A stretch of DNA of 63,756 nt. Origin: Ruminococcaceae bacterium UBA7075. GTDB taxonomy: Bacteria; Bacillota; Clostridia; Oscillospirales; Acutalibacteraceae. The stretch lies in NCBI GenBank assembly GCA_002493635.1, contig DKZL01000066.1, positions 1 to 63,756 on the forward strand, in the 5' to 3' direction. Below the pieces are notes generated by a model that was given only the letters and a program-made list of their open reading frames with translations, did not search any database and was not told where the DNA came from. Made by a program: the position numbers and the translations under genes. Positions 8,487-17,527 of this stretch are shown piece after piece (position 1 is the stretch's first letter; the number at the start of each line of letters is the position of its first letter).

Positions 8487-10580
8487 TTATACACCAAAGA
8501 GCATTTCGCCGTATGACGGATAAGGCCAGTACTCTGAAGATGTTTCTGTTTCCATTGAGTCACCTACTGCACGAAGCTCCTGCATTACTGCAAATACTGT
8601 TTCTCTGAAAAATGTTGCCTGTGCAAGGTTATTTCCGTCAAACTCAGCAGCCTTGATTACTGCATCTTCAAGCTCGGATGTCTTTTTGCTGAAGCATACA
8701 AGCTTGTTAGAAAGACTTGTTATTAACTCCTCTTCAACAGTTGTCGGAATTGCATCCGAAAGAGCTTTCTTTGCAAGTGCTGTATCAGTAAGCTCTCTGA
8801 CATATGATGAAACAGCAGGAAGAATGTTCTTCTTAGCCATATCAATCATTGTGAGTGCTTCAATATTAATCTGCTTTGAATAGCTTTCAAGTTCGATTTC
8901 ATATCTTGCACGAATTTCCTCTTCGGAACAAATCTTGTTCTTAACAAACAAATCAATGTTCTTCTTGTCAATAAAGTGAGCAACCGCATCAGGAAGTGAC
9001 TTCAAGTTAAGAAGACCTCTCTTTTCAGCTTCAACAACCCACTCATCAGCATAGTTGTCGCCGTTAAATATAATAGCCTGATGCTCTGTGAATGTCTTTT
9101 TAATCAAAGCCTTTACTGCTGCATCCAAATCAGAAGCGTCTTTAAGCTCATCATAGAACTGTGAAAGCTCCTCAGCAACCATTGTATTAAGCATATAGTT
9201 AGGACAGGCAATATTAAGTGCAGAACCAAGTGCTCTGAATTCAAATTTGTTGCCTGTGAAAGCAAAAGGAGATGTTCGGTTACGGTCTGATGTATCCTTT
9301 TTGAAGTCAGCAAGTACATCAACACCTGTCTGCATTCTGACTTTGCCCTTGCTTGTGTATTCAGTACCATTGATAATTGATTCAACCAATGCACCCAAAT
9401 CATCGCCGAGATACATTGAAATAATAGCAGGAGGAGCCTCATTCGCACCAAGACGGTGATCGTTACCTGCGGAAGCAACTGTTATTCTGAGCAAGTCCTG
9501 ATATTCGTGAACAGCCTTAACAATAGCAGCAAGGAAAAGAAGAAATTGTGTGTTGTTTTCGGGTTCTTTGCCGGGGTCAAGAAGATTTTCACCTGTGTTA
9601 GTTGAAATTGACCAGTTGTTGTGCTTACCTGAGCCGTTAATTCCTGCAAACGGTTTTTCGTGGAGCAAACAAACAAGTCCGTGCTTTTCAGCAACCTTTT
9701 TCATAACCTCCATTGTAAGCTCGTTGTGGTCAGTTGCAATATTTGCTGTTGTAAAAATAGGAGCAAGCTCGTGCTGTGAAGGAGCAACCTCATTATGCTT
9801 TGTTTTTGCAAGAATACCAAGCTTCCAGAGTTCCTCATCAAGGTCACGCATAAATGCGGCAACTCTTGTCTTTATTGCACCAAAGTAGTGGTCATCAAGT
9901 TCCTGTCCCTTAGGAGCTTTTGCACCAAAAAGTGTGCGTCCGGTATATATAAGGTCTTCTCTCTGATCATACATTTCCTTGTCAATAAGGAAGTATTCCT
10001 GCTCAGGTCCAACCGTTGTTGTAACCCTTGTTACTTCTGTTTTTCCAATGAGGTTAAGAACCTTTACAGCCTCTGTGCTGATTCTTTCCATTGAACGGAG
10101 AAGAGGAGTCTTTTTATCAAGCACTTCACCCGTATATGAACAGAAAGCTGTAGGAATATACAGTGTTCCATCCTTTGCAAATGCATAAGAAGTAGGGTCC
10201 CATGTTGTATATCCTCTTGCCTCAAATGTAGCACGAATACCACCGCTCGGGAAAGAAGATGCGTCAGGCTCACCTTTAATAAGCTCTTTTCCGGAAAACT
10301 CCATAATAATCTGGCCATCGCCGTTAGGAGTAATAAAGCTGTCGTGTTTTTCAGCAGTAACACCTGTCATTGGCTGGAACCAATGTGTGTAGTGAGTACA
10401 GCCTTTTTCTATCGCCCAATCCTTCATAGCGCTTGCAACAACATTAGCAACGCTGAGGTCAAGAGGAGCGCCGTCCTGAATTGTCTTTTTCAAAGCCTTA
10501 TATGTAGACTTTGGAAGTCTTTCCTGCATTGTCTGGTCATTGAACACCATACAACCGAATAATTCTGGTACTTTTGCCAT
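8487..10580 (-). CDS. glnN: Glutamine synthetase type III
   Basis: Makes glutamine from glutamate, ammonia and ATP in the cytoplasm. The length of 697 residues is typical of GSIII (about 700), far above the 440-470 of GSI. GSIII features include MAKVPELFGCMVFND at the start, the PEQEYFLID metal-binding segment, KHNEVAPSQHELAPIF, and the glutamate-binding block INGSGKHNNWSIST. The ATG follows GATAGGAGAG with good spacing. It is the first gene of a glnN-amtB unit, with its own consensus promoter and a leader hairpin. GSIII is common in Ruminococcus and Bacteroides. Confidence 0.97.
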   Translation of the reverse strand: MAKVPELFGCMVFNDQTMQERLPKSTYKALKKTIQDGAPLDLSVANVVASAMKDWAIEKGCTHYTHWFQPMTGVTAEKHDSFITPNGDGQIIMEFSGKELIKGEPDASSFPSGGIRATFEARGYTTWDPTSYAFAKDGTLYIPTAFCSYTGEVLDKKTPLLRSMERISTEAVKVLNLIGKTEVTRVTTTVGPEQEYFLIDKEMYDQREDLIYTGRTLFGAKAPKGQELDDHYFGAIKTRVAAFMRDLDEELWKLGILAKTKHNEVAPSQHELAPIFTTANIATDHNELTMEVMKKVAEKHGLVCLLHEKPFAGINGSGKHNNWSISTNTGENLLDPGKEPENNTQFLLFLAAIVKAVHEYQDLLRITVASAGNDHRLGANEAPPAIISMYLGDDLGALVESIINGTEYTSKGKVRMQTGVDVLADFKKDTSDRNRTSPFAFTGNKFEFRALGSALNIACPNYMLNTMVAEELSQFYDELKDASDLDAAVKALIKKTFTEHQAIIFNGDNYADEWVVEAEKRGLLNLKSLPDAVAHFIDKKNIDLFVKNKICSEEEIRARYEIELESYSKQINIEALTMIDMAKKNILPAVSSYVRELTDTALAKKALSDAIPTTVEEELITSLSNKLVCFSKKTSELEDAVIKAAEFDGNNLAQATFFRETVFAVMQELRAVGDSMETETSSEYWPYPSYGEMLFGV

Positions 10581-10626
10581 TTGATAACTCTCCTATCCAA
10601 ATTGTTTTTTGACATAAACAAGACAA

Positions 10627-10707
10627 AAGGCACTGTAAGCCCATCAGCTTACAGCGCCATTGCTGTGTCATTGATGATAGTATATTCCATTTTAATCTAT
10701 TTGTCAA
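10627..10707 (-). promoter_or_regulatory. glnN promoter and leader attenuator
   Basis: Minus strand: TTGACA (10702-10707), a 17-bp spacer, TATACT (10679-10684). The leader then contains a terminator-like stem GGCGCTGTAAGC / GCTTACAGTGCC (10629-10658) followed by TTTTGTCTTG. A small upstream hairpin ACAGC-AATGGC-GCTGT (10651-10666) shares bases with it, so the two exclude each other. Its six-base loop has A at 1 and G at 4, as in ANTAR-type antitermination sites, but a second such hairpin is not seen. Confidence 0.65.
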
Positions 10708-10859
10708 TAGAAATTTGTAAAAAAATATTTGAATTGCAAGTTTTTGTAAATTCATTGCAAATTTAACTTCAATGATTATAAAAAGATGCATATTTTGCTG
10801 AACAGCAAGAAATAAATGAAGGATGAAATAAATAAATTGCAAAAACATTACATTTTCCC

Positions 10860-10933
10860 TTGACAAATCATTGTATGCAGTTATATAATGAATAAGCGGC
10901 ACGCTGTATTTGCAGAAATTTCAAAATTTTGCA
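10860..10933 (+). promoter_or_regulatory. gltBD promoter with downstream palindrome
   Basis: TTGACA (10860-10865), an 18-bp spacer, TATAAT (10884-10889). A near-palindrome with arms TGCAGAAATTT and AATTTTGCA lies at 10911-10933, just after the expected start of transcription, a plausible operator. The remaining leader of about 150 nt up to the gltB start shows no clear terminator. Confidence 0.7.
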
Positions 10934-11090
10934 GGATTGTTAATTTAAAATTGCAAACAAATTATTTTGATTTAAGTGTTTCATATAGTATGTATATGGG
11001 AAGACATAGTTTGTTATACATTATATATGAACAAAAACACTATCCGATATGTAAATACAAATGTGATAAGACAGGAAAGGATGAATATTG

Positions 11091-14000
11091 ATGGAACAGA
11101 CAGAGAACAGACAAATTCGTAACGGGCTGTATTCTCCTCGTTTTGAACACGACAACTGCGGTATCGGTGCGGTAGTAAACATAAAGGGCGAAAAGTCGCA
11201 CGATACTGTAGCAAACGCACTGACTATTGTTGAAACGCTTGAACACAGAGCAGGTAAAGACGCCGAAGGCAAAACAGGTGACGGCGTTGGTATTCTGCTT
11301 CAGATTTCACATAAGTTTTTCAGAAAAGCAGCAAAGGAAATCGGCATTAACCTTACATCTGAAAGGGATTACGCAGTCGGAATGTTCTTCTTTCCGCAAA
11401 ACGAGCTTGCAAGAAATCAGGCAAAAAAGATGTTTGAGATTATTGCAGAAAAAGAAGGACTTAAAGTACTCGGCTGGAGAAATGTTCCGTCAAACAATGA
11501 TGCAATCGGCAAAAGAGCTCTTGATTGTATGCCTGCTATTATGCAGTGCTTTATCAAGCGTCCGAACGGTGTTAAAAAGGGCATCGACTTTGACCGCAAG
11601 CTGTATATAGCAAGAAGAATTTTTGAGCAGAGCAATGAAGATACATATGTAGTTTCACTTTCAAGCAGAACTATTGTATATAAGGGTATGTTCCTTGTCG
11701 GCGATTTACGCAGATTTTTCCTTGATTTACAGGATGATGATTACGAATCGGCAATCGCTATGGTACATTCCAGATTTTCTACAAACACAAATCCAAGCTG
11801 GCAGAGAGCACATCCGAACAGAATGATTGTTCACAACGGTGAAATTAACACAATCAGAGGCAACGCAGATAAAATGCTTGCCCGTGAAGAAACTATGCGC
11901 AGCGAGCATCTGAAAGGTGATCTTGACAAGGTTATCCCTGTTGTCAACACTGAGGGTTCTGACTCTGCAATGCTCGACAACACACTTGAATTTTTAGTTA
12001 TGAGCGGTATGGATTTGCCGCTTGCAGTTATGATTACAATTCCCGAACCCTGGGCAAACAATCATACCATGTCGCAAAAGAAAAAGGATTTCTATCAGTA
12101 TTATGCAACGATGATGGAACCATGGGACGGTCCGGCTTCCATTCTGTTCTCTGACGGCGATATTATGGGCGCCGTTCTCGACCGCAACGGTCTGCGTCCT
12201 TCAAGATACTACATCACAGACGACGGTAATCTTATTCTTTCATCAGAGGTCGGCGCACTTCCTCTTGACCCGAAAAAGATTGTCACAAAAGAAAGACTTC
12301 GTCCGGGTAAAATGTTGCTTGTTGACACAGTACAAGGCAGACTGATTGACGACGACGAACTGAAAGAATATTACGCTTCAAAGCAGCCTTACGGTGAATG
12401 GCTTGACAGCAACCTTGTAAAACTCAAGGAACTTAAGATTCCTAATTCCAAGGTTGAAGAACACACAGAAGAAGACAGAAAAAAGCTTCAGAAAGCATTC
12501 GGATATGCCTATGAAGAAATTATGAACACAATTCTTCCAATGGCTAAAAACGGCAGTGAATCTATTGCCGCAATGGGCACAGACAGCCCGATTCCCGTAC
12601 TTTCAAATCAACCTCAGCCTCTGTTTAACTACTTCAAGCAGTTATTCGCACAGGTTACTAATCCGCCTATTGACGCTATCCGTGAGGAAATTGTAACATC
12701 AACAACCGTTTATATCGGTGATGACGGAAACATTTTGCAGGAAAAGCCCGAGAACTGTAAGGTACTAAAGGTAAGAAATCCAATTCTTACATCAACTGAC
12801 ATTCTCAAAATCAAGAATATGCACATTCACGGCTTTAAGGTTGCAGTTGTACCTATCCTTTATTATAAAAACACAAGATTATCTAAGGCTATCAACAGAC
12901 TGTTTATTGAGGTTGATAAAGCATACAACGAAGGTGCAAACATAGTTATCCTCTCCGACAGAGGTGTTGACGAAAACCACCTTGCAATTCCGTCACTGCT
13001 TGCGGTATCTGCTATACACCAACATCTCGTTACAACAAAAAGAAGATCCTCGCTTGCAATAATTCTTGAAAGCGGCGAACCGAGAGAGGTTCATCACTTT
13101 GCGACACTTTTAGGCTACGGTGCAAGTGCAGTTAATCCGTATCTTGCTCAGGAAACAATCCACGAGCTTATTAACGACGATTTACTTGATAAGGATTACT
13201 ATGCCGCTGTAACGGATTACAATGATGCAATTCTTCACGGAATCGTTAAAATTGCTTCAAAAATGGGTATTTCCACAATCCAGTCATATCAGGGCTCTCA
13301 GATTTTTGAGGCTATCGGCATCGGCGAAGATGTTATAAACAAATACTTTACAGGTACAGTCAGCAGAATAGGCGGTATCACAATTAAGGATATTGAGAAT
13401 AATGTTGACAAACTCCACACTTCTGCATTCGATCCCCTTGGCTTAGGCACAAGTTCAGGTACAGAAATAGAATCCAGAGGCAGTCACAAGTACAGAAGCG
13501 GCAAAGAAGAGCATCTTTATAATCCAAAGACAATTTATCTTCTTCAGCAGGCAACAAGGCTTGGTAACTACGATTTATACAAACAGTATTCTCATCTGAT
13601 TTCAGAAGAGCTTGAGCCGATGAATATCAGAGGACTGTTTGAATTCAACTACGCTGAAAATCCTGTTCCGCTTGAAGAGGTTGAAAGCGTTGAGTCAATC
13701 GTAAAACGTTTCAAGACAGGAGCTATGTCATACGGTTCAATCTCGCAGGAAGCACACGAGGCCCTTGCTATTGCAATGAATATGCTGCACGGCAAGTCAA
13801 ACTCGGGCGAAGGCGGCGAAAGCCTTGAAAGACTGCTGACAAAGGGCAAAAAAGAAAACAGATGTTCTGCAATCAAGCAGGTAGCATCAGGCAGATTCGG
13901 CGTAACATCAAGATACCTTACATCTGCTGATGAAATTCAGATTAAGATGGCTCAGGGCGCAAAGCCGGGCGAAGGCGGTCATCTTCCGGGCAAAAAGGTT

Positions 14001-15641
14001 TATCCGTGGATTGCCGCAACAAGACATTCAACTCCGGGCGTTTCGCTCATCTCCCCTCCTCCTCACCACGATATTTATTCTATTGAGGACTTGGCTCAGC
14101 TTATCTATGACCTTAAAAATGCCAACAAGGATGCAAGAATTTCAGTAAAGCTTGTTTCCGAATGCGGCGTAGGTACGGTTGCGGCAGGTGTTGCAAAAGC
14201 AGGCGCAGGCGTTATACTTATTTCGGGTTATGACGGAGGTACAGGCGCCGCTCCGAAGAACTCAATCTACAATGCAGGTCTGCCTTGGGAGCTTGGACTT
14301 GCAGAGGCGCATCAGACGCTCATTATGAATGACCTCAGACATAAAGTTGTTATTGAAACAGACGGAAAGCTGATGACAGGACGTGATGTTGCCGTTGCCG
14401 CAATTCTCGGTGCAGAGGAATACGGCTTCGCCACTGCTCCCCTCGTAACACTCGGCTGTGCTATGATGAGAGTATGCAATCTTGACACTTGTCCGTTCGG
14501 TGTAGCTACACAGGACCCTGAGCTTCGCAAGAAATTTGCAGGCAAGCCAGAATATGTAGTAAACTTTATGAAATTTGTAGCAGAAGAGCTTCGTGAATAT
14601 ATGTCAAAGCTTGGAGTTAAAACAGTAGATGAACTTGTGGGCAGAATTGACCTTATCAAACGCAAGGAAGGCTTAACAGGAACAGCCGCAGAGGTTGATC
14701 TTTCAAATATTCTGAATTCTGATTTTGCTACTGAAAAGATTGAATACAACAAGAAGAGCCTTTACGATTTTCAGCTTGAAAATACTATTGATGAAAAGAT
14801 ACTTCTTAAGGAATTCAAGACAGCTCTTGCAAAGGGCACAAAGAAAACCGTTGAAATTGATGTTGTAAACACCGACCGTTCGCTCGGCACTATTTTCGGC
14901 TCTGAAATCACAAAGAAATATTACAACACTCTTGAGGATGATACATTCAAGGTTATATGCAACGGTTCCGGCGGTCAGAGCTTTGGTGCATTCATTCCGA
15001 ACGGTCTTACGCTTGAACTTGTCGGCGACTCAAACGACTACTTCGGCAAGGGACTTTCGGGCGGTAAGCTTGTTGTTTATCCTCCTAAGGGGTCACAGTT
15101 CAAAGCTGACGAAAATATCATAATCGGTAACGTAGCACTCTACGGTGCAACAAGCGGTAAAGCTTTCATTAACGGTGTTGCAGGCGAACGCTTCTGCGTA
15201 AGAAACTCTGGTGCTTCAGCAGTTGTTGAAGGTGTCGGCGACCACGGCTGCGAATATATGACAGGCGGCAGAGTTGTTGTTATCGGCAAAACAGGCAAAA
15301 ACTTTGCGGCAGGTATGTCGGGCGGCGTAGCTTATGTGCTTGACGAGGACAGAGATTTGTACACAAAGCTTAACAAGGAAATGGTACATTTCTCCGAAGT
15401 AACCGAAAAGTACGATATTTTAGAGCTTAAAGACCTCATCACACAGCATGTTGAGGCTACAAACTCTGAAAAGGGTAAAGAAATCCTTGAAAACTTTGAA
15501 GAATATCTTCCGAAGTTCAAGAGAATTATCCCTCACGACTACAAGAAAATGATGTCTGCTATTGCTCAGTTTGAAGAAAAAGGCTTAAGCAGTGAACAGG
15601 CAAAAATTGAAGCATTTTATCAGATTGTAAAGAATAAGTAA
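11091..15641 (+). CDS. gltB: Glutamate synthase large subunit
   Basis: Transfers the glutamine amide to 2-oxoglutarate to give two glutamates. About 1516 residues, the usual size. A short propeptide precedes the N-terminal nucleophile Cys in DNCGIG (class II amidotransferase domain, about residues 20-430). A central domain and the FMN-binding synthase domain follow, including PPPHHDIYSIEDLAQLI and YDGGTGAAP. The Cys cluster CNLDTCPFGVATQ belongs to the 3Fe-4S site, and the C-terminal GXGXG-type beta-helix ends the protein (GGRVVVIGKTGKNFAAGMSG). The ATG at 11091 is preferred to the TTG one codon earlier; AGGAAAGG lies about ten bases upstream. gltD follows after 12 nt. Confidence 0.97.
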   Translation: MEQTENRQIRNGLYSPRFEHDNCGIGAVVNIKGEKSHDTVANALTIVETLEHRAGKDAEGKTGDGVGILLQISHKFFRKAAKEIGINLTSERDYAVGMFFFPQNELARNQAKKMFEIIAEKEGLKVLGWRNVPSNNDAIGKRALDCMPAIMQCFIKRPNGVKKGIDFDRKLYIARRIFEQSNEDTYVVSLSSRTIVYKGMFLVGDLRRFFLDLQDDDYESAIAMVHSRFSTNTNPSWQRAHPNRMIVHNGEINTIRGNADKMLAREETMRSEHLKGDLDKVIPVVNTEGSDSAMLDNTLEFLVMSGMDLPLAVMITIPEPWANNHTMSQKKKDFYQYYATMMEPWDGPASILFSDGDIMGAVLDRNGLRPSRYYITDDGNLILSSEVGALPLDPKKIVTKERLRPGKMLLVDTVQGRLIDDDELKEYYASKQPYGEWLDSNLVKLKELKIPNSKVEEHTEEDRKKLQKAFGYAYEEIMNTILPMAKNGSESIAAMGTDSPIPVLSNQPQPLFNYFKQLFAQVTNPPIDAIREEIVTSTTVYIGDDGNILQEKPENCKVLKVRNPILTSTDILKIKNMHIHGFKVAVVPILYYKNTRLSKAINRLFIEVDKAYNEGANIVILSDRGVDENHLAIPSLLAVSAIHQHLVTTKRRSSLAIILESGEPREVHHFATLLGYGASAVNPYLAQETIHELINDDLLDKDYYAAVTDYNDAILHGIVKIASKMGISTIQSYQGSQIFEAIGIGEDVINKYFTGTVSRIGGITIKDIENNVDKLHTSAFDPLGLGTSSGTEIESRGSHKYRSGKEEHLYNPKTIYLLQQATRLGNYDLYKQYSHLISEELEPMNIRGLFEFNYAENPVPLEEVESVESIVKRFKTGAMSYGSISQEAHEALAIAMNMLHGKSNSGEGGESLERLLTKGKKENRCSAIKQVASGRFGVTSRYLTSADEIQIKMAQGAKPGEGGHLPGKKVYPWIAATRHSTPGVSLISPPPHHDIYSIEDLAQLIYDLKNANKDARISVKLVSECGVGTVAAGVAKAGAGVILISGYDGGTGAAPKNSIYNAGLPWELGLAEAHQTLIMNDLRHKVVIETDGKLMTGRDVAVAAILGAEEYGFATAPLVTLGCAMMRVCNLDTCPFGVATQDPELRKKFAGKPEYVVNFMKFVAEELREYMSKLGVKTVDELVGRIDLIKRKEGLTGTAAEVDLSNILNSDFATEKIEYNKKSLYDFQLENTIDEKILLKEFKTALAKGTKKTVEIDVVNTDRSLGTIFGSEITKKYYNTLEDDTFKVICNGSGGQSFGAFIPNGLTLELVGDSNDYFGKGLSGGKLVVYPPKGSQFKADENIIIGNVALYGATSGKAFINGVAGERFCVRNSGASAVVEGVGDHGCEYMTGGRVVVIGKTGKNFAAGMSGGVAYVLDEDRDLYTKLNKEMVHFSEVTEKYDILELKDLITQHVEATNSEKGKEILENFEEYLPKFKRIIPHDYKKMMSAIAQFEEKGLSSEQAKIEAFYQIVKNK

Positions 15642-15653
15642 GGAGGAGCAGTC

Positions 15654-17138
15654 ATGGGAAAGCCAACAGGATTTATGGATTATAAGCGTGAGGATGCTCC
15701 TGCATTCTCGGTTAAAGAAAGAATTACAAACTATAACGAGTTCCACGAGCCTCTTTCAAAAAAAGATCAGGCAACTCAGGGTGCAAGATGTATGGACTGC
15801 GGCGTTCCGTTTTGTCAGGCAGGTATGCAGATTGGCGGCGGCTTTTCGGGCTGTCCGCTCAACAACTTAATCCCCGAATGGAACGACCTTATCTTTAAAG
15901 GCGGCTGGGACAAAGCGTATCACAGACTGAAGGTTACAAATAACTTTCCGGAATTCACCTCCCGTGTCTGTCCTGCTCTTTGCGAAAAAGCGTGCACCTG
16001 CGGTGCAAACGGCGATGCTGTAACAGTACGGGCAAACGAGTACGGAATTATTGAAAATGCCTATGAGGAAGGACTTGCAGATGCAAAAATCCCTCATACA
16101 CGCACCGGCAAAAAAATTGCAATTATCGGCTCGGGCCCGTCAGGTCTTGCAGCAGCCGACCAGCTTAATCAGCGTGGTCACTCTGTAACTGTGTTTGAGC
16201 GTTCTGACAGAGTCGGCGGTCTTCTGATGTACGGTATTCCGAATATGAAGCTTGAAAAGCACATCATTGACCGCAAGGTTGACATTATGAAAGAAGAGGG
16301 CGTCGAGTTCAAAACAGGCGTAAATGTAGGAAAGGATGTCAGTGCAGCTGACATTTTAAAGGAATACGACAGAGTAATACTTGCCTGCGGTGCGTCTAAT
16401 CCTCGTGACATCAAAGTACCCGGCAGAGAAGCAAACGGCATTTACTTTGCCGTTGACTTCCTCAAATCAACAACAAAAGCACTGCTTGACAACGATTTGC
16501 AGGACGGCACATATATTTCAGCCAAAGGCAAGAATGTTATGGTTATCGGCGGCGGCGATACAGGAAATGACTGCGTAGGCACAAGCATTCGTCACGGTGC
16601 AAAGTCGGTTTTACAGCTGGAAATGATGCCGAAACTGCCTGATGAAAGAGCTGACAACAACCCTTGGCCTGAGTGGCCTCGTGTATGCAAGACTGACTAC
16701 GGTCAGGAAGAAGCTATCGAGGTATTCGGAAATGACCCGAGAGTTTATCAGACAACCGTCAAAGAATTCAAGGCTGACAAAAAAGGAAACTTAAAGCAGG
16801 CTGTACTTGTAAAGCTTACTCCTCAGATTGATAAAAAAACAGGCAGAATGATAATGAAAGAGGTTGCAGGCTCGGAATATACCGTCGATGTTGATCTCGT
16901 TCTGATTGCCGCAGGTTTCTTAGGTTCTGAAAACTACGTAACAAAGGCATTTGGCGTTGAAACAAACGAGCGCACCAATGTTGCAACCGCACAGGGCAAA
17001 CATCAGACAACGGTCAATAACGTGTTTGTTACAGGTGATATGCACAGAGGTCAGTCACTCGTAGTATGGGCAATCCGTGAAGGCAGAGATGTTGCCCGTG
17101 AGGTTGACGAAAGCCTTATGGGATATACAAACCTGTAA
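15654..17138 (+). CDS. gltD: Glutamate synthase small subunit
   Basis: Passes electrons from NADPH to the large subunit. It is 494 residues, the usual length. The N-terminal part has the Cys motifs for 4Fe-4S clusters (CMDCGVPFCQ, then CPALCEKACTCG). An FAD-binding Rossmann motif (AIIGSGPSGLAAADQL) and an NADPH-binding one (NVMVIGGGDTGNDCVG) follow. A strong AAGGAGGAG site precedes the ATG. It is co-transcribed with gltB. Confidence 0.97.
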   Translation: MGKPTGFMDYKREDAPAFSVKERITNYNEFHEPLSKKDQATQGARCMDCGVPFCQAGMQIGGGFSGCPLNNLIPEWNDLIFKGGWDKAYHRLKVTNNFPEFTSRVCPALCEKACTCGANGDAVTVRANEYGIIENAYEEGLADAKIPHTRTGKKIAIIGSGPSGLAAADQLNQRGHSVTVFERSDRVGGLLMYGIPNMKLEKHIIDRKVDIMKEEGVEFKTGVNVGKDVSAADILKEYDRVILACGASNPRDIKVPGREANGIYFAVDFLKSTTKALLDNDLQDGTYISAKGKNVMVIGGGDTGNDCVGTSIRHGAKSVLQLEMMPKLPDERADNNPWPEWPRVCKTDYGQEEAIEVFGNDPRVYQTTVKEFKADKKGNLKQAVLVKLTPQIDKKTGRMIMKEVAGSEYTVDVDLVLIAAGFLGSENYVTKAFGVETNERTNVATAQGKHQTTVNNVFVTGDMHRGQSLVVWAIREGRDVAREVDESLMGYTNL

Positions 17139-17171
17139 ATTTAACCTTATTGTTTTTCCTTCCTATAATAT

Positions 17172-17206
17172 AAAAACGGCAACAGCGAAAAACTGTTGCC
17201 GTTTTT
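17172..17206 (+). terminator. gltBD terminator
   Basis: Ten-base-pair stem ACGGCAACAG / CTGTTGCCGT followed by TTTTT, 34 nt after the gltD stop. Confidence 0.85.
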
Positions 17207-17350
17207 GTATTTTATATCATCATTTACAGACAATGTGGAATTACCGTAAATGCCGTAAAAATCGACCTGAACACAATGCTTTTTTTATATATTGAAAAAA
17301 TATGATTTTTGTAGTAAAATGATTGTTTAGGGAATAACATTCACCGAAAT

Positions 17351-17511
17351 TATACTAAATTCATTTAAAAAGTGGACAAACTTGTTCACTTTTTAATAGC
17401 ACCAAAGGTGCGTTGAATTTAGAATGAGACGGGCTATGCGTAGCATAGCAGCAGACAGCATAGCTGTATGCCTCAAATAAAATGTCTACATTTTATTTGA
17501 GATTAGTATTA
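17351..17511 (+). mobile_element. 161-bp hairpin-rich MITE-like element, copy A
   Basis: Nearly identical to the inverted copy at 57346-57506. The ends are ATACTAA and TTAGTAT, short terminal inverted repeats. Inside are four hairpins in series: AAAAAGTGGACAA.., GCACC-AAA-GGTGC, GCTATGC-GTA-GCATAGC, and CTCAAATAAAATG../CATTTTATTTGAG. It encodes no protein. It ends only nine bases before the AAAGGAAG ribosome site of htpG, so it forms most of the htpG upstream region. Confidence 0.8.
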
Positions 17512-17527
17512 GAAAGGAAGTATATTT

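Noticed and set aside
10888..11091. Plus-strand open frame before gltB
   Set aside because: It starts at the -10 element of the gltB promoter and has no ribosome site.
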